IMG/VR virus record: IMGVR_UViG_3300010885_026285 | Span: 1 to 25,486 of that record | From: a virus | Direction: 5' to 3' (one strand) | Length of the DNA: 25,486 bases | Notes under the pieces: generated by a model | What the model saw: the letters and a program-made list of their open reading frames with translations, nothing else | Databases searched by the model: none | Told to the model about the DNA's origin: nothing | Translations under genes and position numbers: made by a program | Shown here: positions 16,046 to 23,847 of the stretch, piece by piece | Numbering within the stretch: position 1 is the first letter of the stretch | How the letters are laid out: each line of letters starts with the position of its first letter

Positions 16046-16850
16046 CTAGTACCTCCCATGCATAGCCATTTATTATTTCCTCTTGTGTGAACTGTCCATA
16101 GGCCAATGAATAATAACAAGGTTCTCTATCTGTGTATCTGGGTGTTTCGATTTTTGAAAAATCTAATTCTGCAATAGGTGCGCAGGCATTCATACTATCA
16201 GTAAAAACAGGTATTCCTCTAGCAGTGGCTTCTATTGTTATATTGCTATTGAATGCTACTATTGCATGTGTGTCATTCCAATCTATCGGTGTAGATGTAT
16301 CTTCGTTATCGCTCGGTCCTGGCATTAATCTCCCTAATTCATCAATTTTACTGTCGGGGTTATATCCTTTGTTTCTTACCACGATCTCTCTATCGGTGTT
16401 TTCTTTTAAAATTTTTAATGTATTATCTAGCCAAGATTCTTGATTGAACATTACAGCAATACTGTGTGTGGGTGGACAAATAACAATCTTACTGCCGGTC
16501 TTTTTCCATGGTTCTATATTAAATGGAAAATATTTTTTAAATCTATCATTGGACCTGTCTTCTAAAAAATTTTTAGTATGACCATTTTTAGTTATTCTTA
16601 ATATTCCTGGATATTTGCGACTCTCCCCCCAATAGGGTCGATCCATAAAATAAAAATTAACACAATTTTGCTGTGCCCAATTGTAGACCACATTGGTGCC
16701 TCTCAATATTCCGAATAGCACAACCTTGGTTGCATCTTTCTGTGCAATAACTTGGTCCCATGGTAATATCTTTGATCCGGGCAAACCCTGCTGTGCTGCC
16801 AGCATGTATCTCTCAGTGGCCGGTCTATCTGTCTTGCTAATATAAATCAT
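16035..16850 (-). CDS. capsule-synthesis-like GT-B glycosyltransferase, paralogue 3
   Basis: A 271-residue member of the family. It is most like the gene at 19378 along its whole length: MDRPYWGESR against TDTPYFGRFD, LEDRSNDRFKKY against IKDCPSDRFDKF, ESWLDNTLKILKENTDRE against PNWLDDTVKEIKRHTDRP. Donor-site block NSNITIEATARGIPVF and tail REPCYYSLAYGQFTQEEIINGY are present. The first aspartate of the PDR tail motif is kept as TDR. It starts at a 35-base divergent spacer with no clear ribosome site. Confidence 0.7.
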   Translation of the reverse strand: MIYISKTDRPATERYMLAAQQGLPGSKILPWDQVIAQKDATKVVLFGILRGTNVVYNWAQQNCVNFYFMDRPYWGESRKYPGILRITKNGHTKNFLEDRSNDRFKKYFPFNIEPWKKTGSKIVICPPTHSIAVMFNQESWLDNTLKILKENTDREIVVRNKGYNPDSKIDELGRLMPGPSDNEDTSTPIDWNDTHAIVAFNSNITIEATARGIPVFTDSMNACAPIAELDFSKIETPRYTDREPCYYSLAYGQFTQEEIINGYAWEVLDGR

Positions 16851-16885
16851 TTTACTAATAATTATCCAGTTAAATAAATTGTAAA

Positions 16886-17638
16886 ATGAAAAATCTTGTC
16901 ATACAGTACTATATAGACACTGCATTGTATTCAATGCCAGAGTTTAATAACTTAAAACCCAGCCCGGTAGAAGAATACAGCAGTTATAGTTTCGTGCAAT
17001 ACTGCAAAAAATATGATGTTGATTATATAAAGATTACCAAACCTAAACTTGGTTTCAAACACCCTACCTGGGAAAGATTTGATCTTTGGTTAGATGGGTC
17101 CTGGTGGGATCGATACGACAACATCATGTATGTGGACAGTGATGTTTTTGCATTGCCCAATGCAAGAAATGTGTTTCAATTGTACAACAAGGTTGGAGCG
17201 TTTAAATCTCCAGTGTATGCAAAATTTAGATATGCAATAACAAAAGATTTAATATCTATAGTTAAAAATAATCCGTTAATGACAGATATGTCTTTAAAAG
17301 AAATACGCAAGAAAGTAATACAACCTGGAGTTTTTATATTAGACAAATTATCTGCTGAAAAAATGTTACCGTTTATTGAAAAATATAAAGATATAACAGA
17401 TCCGTGCATTGATGATGGCATGTGGTTAAATGATTGTTTAATTAGAAGCAAAATAGAAATACAGGACATGGATCCTAGATGGAATGTTAAAAATAATGGA
17501 GATAAAATAAATTTAAAAGATATATTTTTTTGGCATTGCGCGGGAGGAAAAAAACACAAAAGTGGCACACGCTTATGGAAAGAATTGGCAAAAATCTATC
17601 CGGATGTTAAGGTCGATACCTCACATCTTATTAAGTAA
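16886..17638 (+). CDS. GT8-like GT-A glycosyltransferase
   Basis: A 250-residue protein with NIMYVDSDVFAL (79-90) carrying the DxD pair D84/D86, PGVFILDK as acceptor-side strand, and a C-terminal FFWHCAGGKKHK that matches the metal-binding H...G.KPW-like tail of GT8 enzymes. It likely adds a hexose to the glycan. The upstream GTAAA before ATG is a poor ribosome site. It ends in an 18-base convergent overlap with the GT61 gene. Confidence 0.78.
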   Translation: MKNLVIQYYIDTALYSMPEFNNLKPSPVEEYSSYSFVQYCKKYDVDYIKITKPKLGFKHPTWERFDLWLDGSWWDRYDNIMYVDSDVFALPNARNVFQLYNKVGAFKSPVYAKFRYAITKDLISIVKNNPLMTDMSLKEIRKKVIQPGVFILDKLSAEKMLPFIEKYKDITDPCIDDGMWLNDCLIRSKIEIQDMDPRWNVKNNGDKINLKDIFFWHCAGGKKHKSGTRLWKELAKIYPDVKVDTSHLIK

Positions 17639-18703
17639 ATTTAATATTTCAGAAACATCAACAGTAATATTATTATAATCATCCAATCTTTTAACTCCTA
17701 CAGGTTTGTTATTTCCTAAAGGTACTTTTTCTCCCAATAGTAAATGATGTTCTAAATTCAGATGGTGAGCAAGCAAAGGATAGGGTTTTTTGTTTATTTG
17801 CTCTTGGTGATTAATCTCTATTACTTTTGTGCCTGTCTTGCACCAAAGGAGATTGACAAGGCCTGCGCCATGTGTGCCGATCACATGGCTGGCACTAGAA
17901 AAAGTTTCAATTTGTTGTTTTATATTCATTTCTTCCAGAGATATATTTTCCCAACCCTTTAATGAGAGAAACAATTCCTCGGCATTGGTTAATTGTCGTG
18001 TTAACGCATTTTTTCTCGATATAAAAATTTTTCTATTTGGCTGTTCTATTTTAGATGAAAACTTATGTCTTAACCATAGAGCCATTTCGGGAACAGTTAC
18101 GCCATCTTCGTGATTGCTCATGGAAGGAGCATATATGTGTTTGAATCTCCATGTCGAGTGCTCGGGCATGGTATAATATTTTAAATCTGGAAACAGTGTT
18201 TTAACAACTTTTACAAAATATTCGCTCTCGTTGCTGAGTATGTACTCGTATTCCAGATAACTTTTATTGTATCTTTTCTCCATCAATCTAAATTTTGATA
18301 TAACGTCTATCCAGATGTGCCATGGATTATTTGCACTCTGTTTATCTATCGGCAACCACACATAATTTGCCACCCCTGTAAAACTTTTATCAAATTTTGG
18401 CAGGTTAAGTTTGATAGTATCCCCCCATCTATCCCATAAACCGTGCCCTGTCTTTTTTGGTTTCATTTTTATGTTGCTGAGCAACGGCCACAACGGTGTG
18501 GTAATCATATTTCCAGAATCGGTCACTAATAAAGGCAAACTATGTACCATGCAATCAACAAATTCGGCAACGAATGTTGGGCTGGTAACAAATTCCTTCT
18601 TATCCGACAATGGATGATAATCCACGCTGTATCTGACCGGAGAATCAATTATCTCAAATTTCTCTAGGAAATACTGCAATGCTGAAATATTTTTTACTAT
18701 CAT
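17621..18703 (-). CDS. GT61-family (DUF563) glycosyltransferase
   Basis: A 360-residue protein. The diagnostic block is THGAGLVNLLWCKTGTKVIEI (277-297), with RKIFISRKNALTRQL (224-238) before it, as in the DUF563/GT61 enzymes that transfer pentoses, GlcNAc or sialic-acid-like sugars. The start at 18703 is preferred over 18835 because the longer form would run into the divergent SGNH gene on the other strand. There is no visible ribosome site, but TATAAT lies 16-21 bases upstream. Convergent overlap with the GT8-like gene. Confidence 0.8.
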   Translation of the reverse strand: MIVKNISALQYFLEKFEIIDSPVRYSVDYHPLSDKKEFVTSPTFVAEFVDCMVHSLPLLVTDSGNMITTPLWPLLSNIKMKPKKTGHGLWDRWGDTIKLNLPKFDKSFTGVANYVWLPIDKQSANNPWHIWIDVISKFRLMEKRYNKSYLEYEYILSNESEYFVKVVKTLFPDLKYYTMPEHSTWRFKHIYAPSMSNHEDGVTVPEMALWLRHKFSSKIEQPNRKIFISRKNALTRQLTNAEELFLSLKGWENISLEEMNIKQQIETFSSASHVIGTHGAGLVNLLWCKTGTKVIEINHQEQINKKPYPLLAHHLNLEHHLLLGEKVPLGNNKPVGVKRLDDYNNITVDVSEILNLLNKM

Positions 18704-18737
18704 TGTTTTTTTAATAATTATACTATAAAATAGACAA

Positions 18738-19403
18738 ATGCCCAAACTATTTTCCAATGGCTGCAGTTTCCTAACGTATAACCCAAAAAACGGGGTTGAT
18801 ACTTTTGTTACAGAAATACTGGCAAAAGAATACAATTTACCTTTGGAAAATTATGCCAGGGGCGGTCGAGGAAATAATCGTATCAGTTTTTCAACTAAAG
18901 TTTGGTTAGAACAAAATAGAGCAGATGACTATTTTGTGGTAATAGGGTGGTCCAGTGCGTTTAGACAAGACTACATTGCCTCTCATGATCCCAAACCAAT
19001 AAGACATGCAGGCACAGAATTAAAATGGCAGACATGGAAAACCATACAAAAATTAGATTTTATAAGATCTCTAGGAAATCTAGATATAGAAGATACAGCG
19101 TGTGTCAACTACCTAGATAACATAATTGATTTGCAAAATTATTTTCAATTACGTAAAATACCTTACGTGATGTATAATGCACTTCCCCCGATCTTTAATT
19201 TAAATAAAATTGATTTTAAAGTAATGCATAGATTGATAGACATGAGAAGATTTTTTAATTTTGAAACTAGCCATTTTGATTTTATCAAAAAGAATAATTA
19301 TGTAGTTGATGTGAACGATCCCCATCCAAGCAGTGAAGGACACAAAGAATGGACAAAATTATTGAGGAACTTTATAGATGCTAATAATCTACGCTCCATC
19401 TAA
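18738..19403 (+). CDS. SGNH-hydrolase-like protein
   Basis: A 221-residue protein with the serine block NGCSFLTY (7-14), GRGNN (43-47) carrying the Gly and Asn of the oxyanion site, and DPHPSSEGH (194-202) with the catalytic Asp and His. Such enzymes act as esterases or acyltransferases; in a glycan cluster, removal or transfer of O-acetyl groups is plausible. It starts 34 bases from the GT61 gene in a divergent pair and overlaps paralogue 4 by 26 bases, so the two are co-translated. Confidence 0.72.
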   Translation: MPKLFSNGCSFLTYNPKNGVDTFVTEILAKEYNLPLENYARGGRGNNRISFSTKVWLEQNRADDYFVVIGWSSAFRQDYIASHDPKPIRHAGTELKWQTWKTIQKLDFIRSLGNLDIEDTACVNYLDNIIDLQNYFQLRKIPYVMYNALPPIFNLNKIDFKVMHRLIDMRRFFNFETSHFDFIKKNNYVVDVNDPHPSSEGHKEWTKLLRNFIDANNLRSI

Positions 19404-20190
19404 TAAACCAGACAGCAAGTGCTGGGAAATTTTTAATGGAATAAAAACAAATTGGCCCAACGGCGTCGCGGTCAAAGATAATAACGAAATATCTGCAAAA
19501 TCTCCAGCAATGTTTTGGGGATTCATAAACAATAATATAAAATTAATACATCAATTAGAGTCGTCAGAGTTGGATTATTGGTACACTGATACTCCTTATT
19601 TTGGAAGATTTGATAACAATAATTTAAAAGAAGATAACCATTACTGGAGAATTTGTAAAAATAAAATACATGCTAAGTTTATAAAAGATTGTCCTTCGGA
19701 TAGATTTGATAAATTTAATTTAAAAATAAAAAATAGAAATAAAAATCTAGGCAAGTATATTCTTATTTGTCCTAGTAGCATGGGGGTACATAACTATCTT
19801 AAGAAACCCAACTGGTTAGATGATACTGTAAAAGAAATAAAGAGACACACAGACAGGCCAATTAAAATAAGAGAAAAACCCAGAAAAGATGGCACATCTG
19901 GGCCTGCTGTGGCCGATATATCTCTAGAACAGGATTTACAGGATGCCTGGGCGTGTGTAACTAGTTGCAGTATCAGTGCGGTAGAGGCAGCATTACAGGG
20001 AGTTCCTGTGTTTTCAGATCCAAAAAGTTTTGCTTGGACTATTTCTTCCATGAGTTTATCTGAGATTGAAGATCCTTTCTATGTTGATCCCACACAATGG
20101 TTTTATTCTTTGGCTTATCAACAATTCACTCCTAAAGAATTTAAAGATGGCACAGCAATGAGTATATTAAAAGAATACTCGTTTCTATAG
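19378..20190 (+). CDS. capsule-synthesis-like GT-B glycosyltransferase, paralogue 4
   Basis: A 270-residue member of the family and the closest relative of paralogue 3 in this window, but on the opposite strand about 2.5 kb away. It keeps ILICPSSMG, DRPIKIREKPRKDG in place of RPHP, CSISAVEAALQGVPVF as donor-site block, and PTQWFYSLAYQQFTPKEFKDG at the end. The overlapping start inside the SGNH gene lacks a clear ribosome site and relies on coupling. The family relation between paralogues 3 and 4 is clear; the enzymatic class is inferred. Confidence 0.7.
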   Translation: MLIIYAPSNKPDSKCWEIFNGIKTNWPNGVAVKDNNEISAKSPAMFWGFINNNIKLIHQLESSELDYWYTDTPYFGRFDNNNLKEDNHYWRICKNKIHAKFIKDCPSDRFDKFNLKIKNRNKNLGKYILICPSSMGVHNYLKKPNWLDDTVKEIKRHTDRPIKIREKPRKDGTSGPAVADISLEQDLQDAWACVTSCSISAVEAALQGVPVFSDPKSFAWTISSMSLSEIEDPFYVDPTQWFYSLAYQQFTPKEFKDGTAMSILKEYSFL

Positions 20191-20206
20191 GAATAATTAA
20201 TATATC

Positions 20207-21208
20207 ATGAAGATTTTTATAACAGGCGTTGCCGGGTTTTTAGGATCGCATCTGGCAGATCTTATGCTATCCGATGGTCATCAAGTTGCTGGTAACGATA
20301 ACATGATTGGTGGTTACAGTGATAACATACCAGAGGGAGTGGAATTTCATCAGATTGATTGTCGGGATCTAGATAAGATAACCGAGGCCATGCGAGGCAG
20401 TGATATAGTATATCATTGTGCCGCCGCTGCTTATGAGGGATTGAGTGTGTTTAGTCCATTATTGGTGACGCAGAATATATTTGAAGCATCTGTATCCACA
20501 GTTACAGCAGCAATAAAAAATCAAGTTAAAAGATTTGTGTATTGTTCTTCGATGGCAAGATACGGAACTAACCAAGTGCCTTTCCGCGAAGAGTACGAAC
20601 CCAATCCACAGGATCCTTATGGTATTGCCAAAGAAGCAGGAGAACGAGTGATTAAAAATTTATGTGACACGCACGGCATAGAATGGAACATAGCAGTACC
20701 TCACAACATTGTGGGTCCTAGACAGAAGTATGATGATCCTTTCCGTAATGTGATGAGCATTATGTTGAATAGAATGCTACAAGGTAAAGCGCCAGTGATA
20801 TATGGAGACGGGGAACAAAAGAGATGTTTCAGTTATATCGACGACTGTCTCTATTGTTTAAATGAGTTGGCATTCAATGAGAATGTCAAAGGAGAAATAA
20901 TCAACATAGGTCCCGATGAAGAATTCGTAAGCATTAATCAACTATCAGCACTGTGTGCGAATGAAACAGGTTGTAATTTGGATCCTATACACTACGAAGA
21001 CCGACCCAAAGAAGTAAAACTAGCCACGTGTTCGGCAGACAAAGCTCGCCGATTATTAAATTATCGTACCACTACCAATTTAAAAACTGCCATAAAGAAA
21101 ACAGCCGATTATATTAGACAAAGAGGCACAAGAAAATTTAAATATCATTTGCCTCTGGAAATTGTTAATGAGAAAACTCCCAAAACATGGAAAGATAAGT
21201 TAATATGA
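20207..21208 (+). CDS. extended SDR, nucleotide-sugar epimerase/dehydratase-like
   Basis: A 333-residue protein. The NAD site is GVAGFLGSHL (7-16, GxxGxxG), the active site S114-S115 in YCSSMARYG and Y138-G-I-A-K142. The middle and C-terminal parts, with FSYIDDCLYCL and GEIINIG, are typical of UDP-glucose 4-epimerase and related UDP- or GDP-sugar enzymes. It supplies an activated sugar for the transferases around it; the exact sugar is not visible. It follows paralogue 4 after a 16-base gap and overlaps the next gene by 4 bases. Confidence 0.9.
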   Translation: MKIFITGVAGFLGSHLADLMLSDGHQVAGNDNMIGGYSDNIPEGVEFHQIDCRDLDKITEAMRGSDIVYHCAAAAYEGLSVFSPLLVTQNIFEASVSTVTAAIKNQVKRFVYCSSMARYGTNQVPFREEYEPNPQDPYGIAKEAGERVIKNLCDTHGIEWNIAVPHNIVGPRQKYDDPFRNVMSIMLNRMLQGKAPVIYGDGEQKRCFSYIDDCLYCLNELAFNENVKGEIINIGPDEEFVSINQLSALCANETGCNLDPIHYEDRPKEVKLATCSADKARRLLNYRTTTNLKTAIKKTADYIRQRGTRKFKYHLPLEIVNEKTPKTWKDKLI

Positions 21209-21942
21209 TATCAATTTTGTGTCCATCCAGAGGACGTCCGGATCTTGCAAGAAGAATGATAGAAACTGCCAGCAACATGTCCAGCAAGACCGTGGAGATT
21301 GAATTTTTGTTATATCTAAATCAGGATGATCCTCATATTAATCGTTACACAAAAATATTAAATTCAAAACATTATAGTATAGGACAACATCAATCCACGT
21401 GTCTTAGTTGGAATCAATTAGCAGAAAAAGCCAAATTTGATATATTGTTCCTAGCAGGAGATGACATACAATTTGAAACGAAAAATTGGGATCTTAATAT
21501 TGTTAATGTATTTGAAAAGGTTCCAGATAAAATTTGTATGGCTGCACCATTTGATGGCAACAGAAAAGGAAATGGAAATGCATTATTGGTTAATGCATTA
21601 TTGGTTAATGATGAACCTTATATATTAAAAGAGAACGAGCAAGTGGGCAGTCCACATTTTGCATTACATAAAAATTGGATGAAGGCACTGGGTTATTTTG
21701 TACCTCCATTTTTTTGGCATTTTTACGTAGACACATACACACAACATGTGGCCAAGAAATTAGGAAGATGTTTTTTTCTTACAAAAACCATAGTAGGAGC
21801 AAAAAAATTATTAGATCACACAGGAAAACTAACAAGAGGACATGTTGCTTTAAGAGACGATTTTGTTTGGGCGAAGGTACAAAGACATCTAGATACCGAC
21901 GTAGCAAAATTAAAAGAATTTATAGATAATTTTAAGAATTAA
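21205..21942 (+). CDS. GT2-like glycosyltransferase with an internal 15-bp duplication
   Basis: A 245-residue protein. It begins with the GT2-like MISILCPSRGRPD (1-13) and has LFLAGDDIQF (81-90) as the nucleotide-sugar DxD-type site. PPFFWHFYVDTYTQHVAKKLG is the acceptor-side helix. The codons for NALLV are repeated in tandem at residues 125-134, which adds five residues in frame. It is coupled to the epimerase gene by ATGA and meets the convergent gene with a 4-base overlap. Confidence 0.78.
   Translation: MISILCPSRGRPDLARRMIETASNMSSKTVEIEFLLYLNQDDPHINRYTKILNSKHYSIGQHQSTCLSWNQLAEKAKFDILFLAGDDIQFETKNWDLNIVNVFEKVPDKICMAAPFDGNRKGNGNALLVNALLVNDEPYILKENEQVGSPHFALHKNWMKALGYFVPPFFWHFYVDTYTQHVAKKLGRCFFLTKTIVGAKKLLDHTGKLTRGHVALRDDFVWAKVQRHLDTDVAKLKEFIDNFKN
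21577..21606 (+). repeat. perfect 15-bp tandem duplication
   Basis: Two adjacent identical copies of AATGCATTATTGGTT (21577-21591 and 21592-21606), followed by a further AATG. It lies in frame within the GT2-like gene and duplicates the pentapeptide NALLV. Confidence 0.95.
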
Positions 21943-22400
21943 TTTAATAAAGTTTTAATCCTATCGATAGTTTCTGCGGAGAAATAAACTTCACAAAACG
22001 GTCTTAACATCAATGAATTTTTCCTATTTCCTATTTCAAAAGAGTTATTAGTTTCTATTATTAATATAGCATTTCCTACATATCTCAGCATCTTTTCAGA
22101 TTTATTATTTTTAAGATAAACATTACCTTTTACACTAAAATCTGTTCTCTGCTTAAAGAACCAATATCCCACGTATGGTTGAGACTTATCTGTGGTTGGT
22201 TGTTGTATAAAATCATCATGAAACAATATTTTTACTTTATTATGATCGATAAATTGTCTCCAGGACAGATGATCGGCATTTTTCCATTGCTCGTAAAGTT
22301 TGTCGTATGAATCTGTTTTGATGAAACTATTGCAGTATAGGTGTTTTATGGGTTCGTTATAACAACTCTTTTTTGTTATGTTCCATATATGGTGGATCAT
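21939..22400 (-). CDS. hypothetical protein in the glycan island
   Basis: A 153-residue protein starting at 22400, where ATGA overlaps the stop of the adjacent transferase gene; the longer form from 22433 would overlap that gene more. It is rich in aromatic and charged residues, with a beta-rich C-terminal half (NAILIIETNNSFEIGN). No signal peptide, membrane segment or known catalytic motif is seen. The tight coupling suggests it works with the transferase at 22397, for example as an acceptor or accessory subunit, but that is inference. Confidence 0.65.
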   Translation of the reverse strand: MIHHIWNITKKSCYNEPIKHLYCNSFIKTDSYDKLYEQWKNADHLSWRQFIDHNKVKILFHDDFIQQPTTDKSQPYVGYWFFKQRTDFSVKGNVYLKNNKSEKMLRYVGNAILIIETNNSFEIGNRKNSLMLRPFCEVYFSAETIDRIKTLLN

Positions 22401-23071
22401 GACGAGAACAGATTTATTAATTCTTTCTTCCAAACGTCCGCATATTCACAATCTCTGTAATTTTCAAACCACGGACCGCCCTCGGTATAGTGCAATATCT
22501 TTGGGGAACCATCTCGAGGTTCTTTATACCAACCCACCAGCCAATTATATTCGCAAGGCATAGAGCCTATTTCGTTGTCGTCCAACCAGCTGAACCTATG
22601 CAAATATTTGCCTGTTTCGCGATTGACTAATTCTGGGGTTAATAGTTTATTTTTAGGATGAGCGCAGTTCCATAATACCATCGAACTCCAATTTTTTCTT
22701 GGATATAGTAATTGTGCTTGTCCATCCATTTTGGTGCCTTCTTCTGGTGTATAGTCGTGTTGTACGCACACCACTGCTTTGCTATCATCACAATATTGTT
22801 TCAATTCGTCTGCATCTATTCGCCAAACAAAATCGCAATCACAAAATACCGCCCAACCTTGATAATTTTGTATGTGAGGTATTAAAAACCTTGTAAAGGT
22901 AAATTCTGTGCTGGATAACTTGTCTATTTCTCGAGTGTATATGCCTGCCTCTCTCAAAGATTTCATTTTTAGAGGAACCACTTCTGTATTTTTATTTCTT
23001 CTTTTAATAGAATGTTCGCATACTTGATATGATATATCTTCTCTCGTATCGTAACCTACAAATACTTTCAT
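22397..23071 (-). CDS. GT-A-like glycosyltransferase
   Basis: A 224-residue protein. It begins with MKVFVGYDTRE (1-11), and WAVFCDCDFVW (73-83) gives a DxD site (D78, D80) with a cysteine at the middle position. The late LHYTEGGPWFENYRD is a metal- and donor-binding C-terminal motif of this group. Similar short transferases occur in proteobacterial surface-glycan loci. It overlaps the kinase-nucleotidyltransferase gene by 4 bases, linking donor synthesis and transfer. Confidence 0.78.
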   Translation of the reverse strand: MKVFVGYDTREDISYQVCEHSIKRRNKNTEVVPLKMKSLREAGIYTREIDKLSSTEFTFTRFLIPHIQNYQGWAVFCDCDFVWRIDADELKQYCDDSKAVVCVQHDYTPEEGTKMDGQAQLLYPRKNWSSMVLWNCAHPKNKLLTPELVNRETGKYLHRFSWLDDNEIGSMPCEYNWLVGWYKEPRDGSPKILHYTEGGPWFENYRDCEYADVWKKELINLFSS

Positions 23072-23847
23072 AGTTTTCCTTCATCCCTCATTTTTTTTCT
23101 AATGTCGGTAGCAGAAATTTTCTGTATATTTTCTGGTAAAACAATCTCCTCTATCTTGTAACCAACTCCCCTGCCGTAACAAATATTAGTTATATTTGGT
23201 ACTAGGGTTATTTTAATTCTGTTCTTATAAGGTTGTAATGCTTGTTCTATATTCTTTTTAACTGTTTCAAAATCAAAAGGATTGTCTCCCACACCCTGCA
23301 CATCTCGAACTTGTATGTTTACTTGTCCTGTTTTTTTGATAATTTCTTCAAATAGAGCTTGATGTCCTTCGTGCCATGGTTGCCATCTACCCAACATCTG
23401 GGCTGTGGGTTTACGATTATCCCAAACATAGTCTTGTATTTCATCTGCTATTCTCAATGACCATAGTTCAGCATTTTGTGTGGGTACTCGAAAATCATAT
23501 TCTTCTGGAGGCACAAACATTTTGTTGGTGTCCTCAAAACGTCCTTCTTTGATAGTATCTACCCATACAGTATAATCAGCAGCAAAGTCTTCTCGAGTTT
23601 TTGGAGTTGGGCAAACAAAATCAGCAATCACATGTTTTCCATGGTCTAATCCTTCTTGTGCTAGACGTTTCATTCGTTCTGCTTGTCTTGTTCTGCCTTC
23701 GGGAGAAAAATCCCAATCGTTAGCTTCTGCTCTTACTCGGTCAGCATTTAGCCACGTAGCACCCAGTATAGTTGACAGTTTATCAGAGAGATAACTTTTA
23801 CCCGATCCTGGTAATCCCATTACTAATATTTTTTTATTTTTTGCCAT
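23068..23847 (-). CDS. kinase-nucleotidyltransferase fusion
   Basis: A 259-residue two-domain protein. The N-terminal half resembles APS-kinase/CysC-type P-loop kinases: GLPGSGKS (11-18), LNADRVR (33-39), FSPEGRTRQAERM (47-59), VIADFVCPT (73-81). The C-terminal half is a short nucleotidyltransferase with GRWQPWHEGH (153-162, HxGH) and ISATDIRKKM (244-253), the signature of NMN adenylyltransferase and glycerol-3-phosphate cytidylyltransferase relatives. The order is kinase then transferase, the reverse of NadR, and the second domain is far too small for ATP sulfurylase, so it is not a PAPS synthetase. The kinase could phosphorylate a small alcohol or sugar that the second domain activates with CTP or ATP. 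It overlaps the HAD gene by 14 bases. Confidence 0.76.
   Translation of the reverse strand: MAKNKKILVMGLPGSGKSYLSDKLSTILGATWLNADRVRAEANDWDFSPEGRTRQAERMKRLAQEGLDHGKHVIADFVCPTPKTREDFAADYTVWVDTIKEGRFEDTNKMFVPPEEYDFRVPTQNAELWSLRIADEIQDYVWDNRKPTAQMLGRWQPWHEGHQALFEEIIKKTGQVNIQVRDVQGVGDNPFDFETVKKNIEQALQPYKNRIKITLVPNITNICYGRGVGYKIEEIVLPENIQKISATDIRKKMRDEGKL

Noticed and set aside
23068-23847. Bifunctional PAPS synthetase
   Set aside because: The N-terminal half is CysC-like, but the C-terminal half is about 110 residues with a GRWQPWHEGH motif, far shorter than ATP sulfurylase and of the cytidylyltransferase/NMNAT type.
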